A DNA stretch of 20,303 bases, taken from assembly GCA_046095485.1 (NCBI GenBank), contig JBJTJN010000109.1, positions 1 through 20,303 of the forward strand, written 5' to 3'. The position numbers were made by a program, and so were the translations under genes. This document shows positions 20,303 to 20,303 of the stretch, one piece after another (within the stretch, counting starts at the first letter, position 1; every line of letters starts with the position of its first letter). The notes below the pieces were generated by a model that saw only the letters and a list, made by a program, of their open reading frames with translations, searched no databases and was not told the DNA's origin. The stretch is from SYFI01 sp046095485 (GTDB lineage Bacteria; Actinomycetota; Thermoleophilia; Miltoncostaeales; Miltoncostaeaceae).

Positions 20303-20303
20303 G

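Noticed and set aside
1..20303. Mobile elements, CRISPR arrays, rRNA or prophage genes
   Set aside because: No spaced direct repeats, transposase or integrase motifs, or rRNA sequences were seen; composition looks uniform.

Overview
The window is about 20 kb of dense, very GC-rich bacterial DNA. Genes lie on both strands, often with overlapping start and stop codons. Short TAnnnT elements sit 6-8 bases before several start codons, and two tRNAs have C34 anticodons. Together with the protein set (a DUF6636-type secreted protein, an ETF-quinone oxidoreductase, a delta-prime/thymidylate kinase pair) this suggests an actinomycete-like lineage (Actinomycetota), possibly Thermoleophilia. That placement is inference; no rRNA is present. 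I see no insertion sequence, prophage, CRISPR array or composition break.

Left part (1-8235): the 3' end of a probable exported protein, a SAM methyltransferase and an FAD monooxygenase on +. Next comes a tight minus-strand operon serS - PfkB-type sugar kinase - flippase-like membrane protein, then a lipoprotein cytochrome c (-) divergent from a gamma-carbonic-anhydrase-like protein (+). A large ETF:quinone oxidoreductase (-) and tRNA-Ala(CGC) with its promoter and terminator close this part. serS appears to start with CTG.

Middle (8236-12592): a CpsB/PHP-like protein that has lost most of its metal ligands converges on a sugar-nucleotide epimerase. A chained + operon follows: leader ORF - small membrane protein - tmk - holB, each start overlapping the previous stop. 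A six-cysteine secreted protein and tRNA-Thr(CGT) come next.

Right part (12593-20303): an accessory-looking set with a coherent chemical theme. It holds an unknown protein coupled to a DHA2-type drug efflux transporter, then a glutathionylspermidine-synthase-like ATP-grasp ligase, a class-I glutamine amidotransferase/C26 gamma-glutamyl hydrolase, an FMN reductase coupled to a VAO/PCMH-type flavoprotein oxidase, and a multicopper oxidase cut by the window edge. The amidase and the FMN reductase share a 47-bp divergent promoter region. Ligation, oxidation, deamidation and export together suggest an amine- or phenol-modifying pathway, which is the best candidate here for an undescribed system.

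Transcription starts look largely leaderless: eight starts have TAnnnT or a near match 6-8 bases upstream, while other genes carry clear Shine-Dalgarno sequences.
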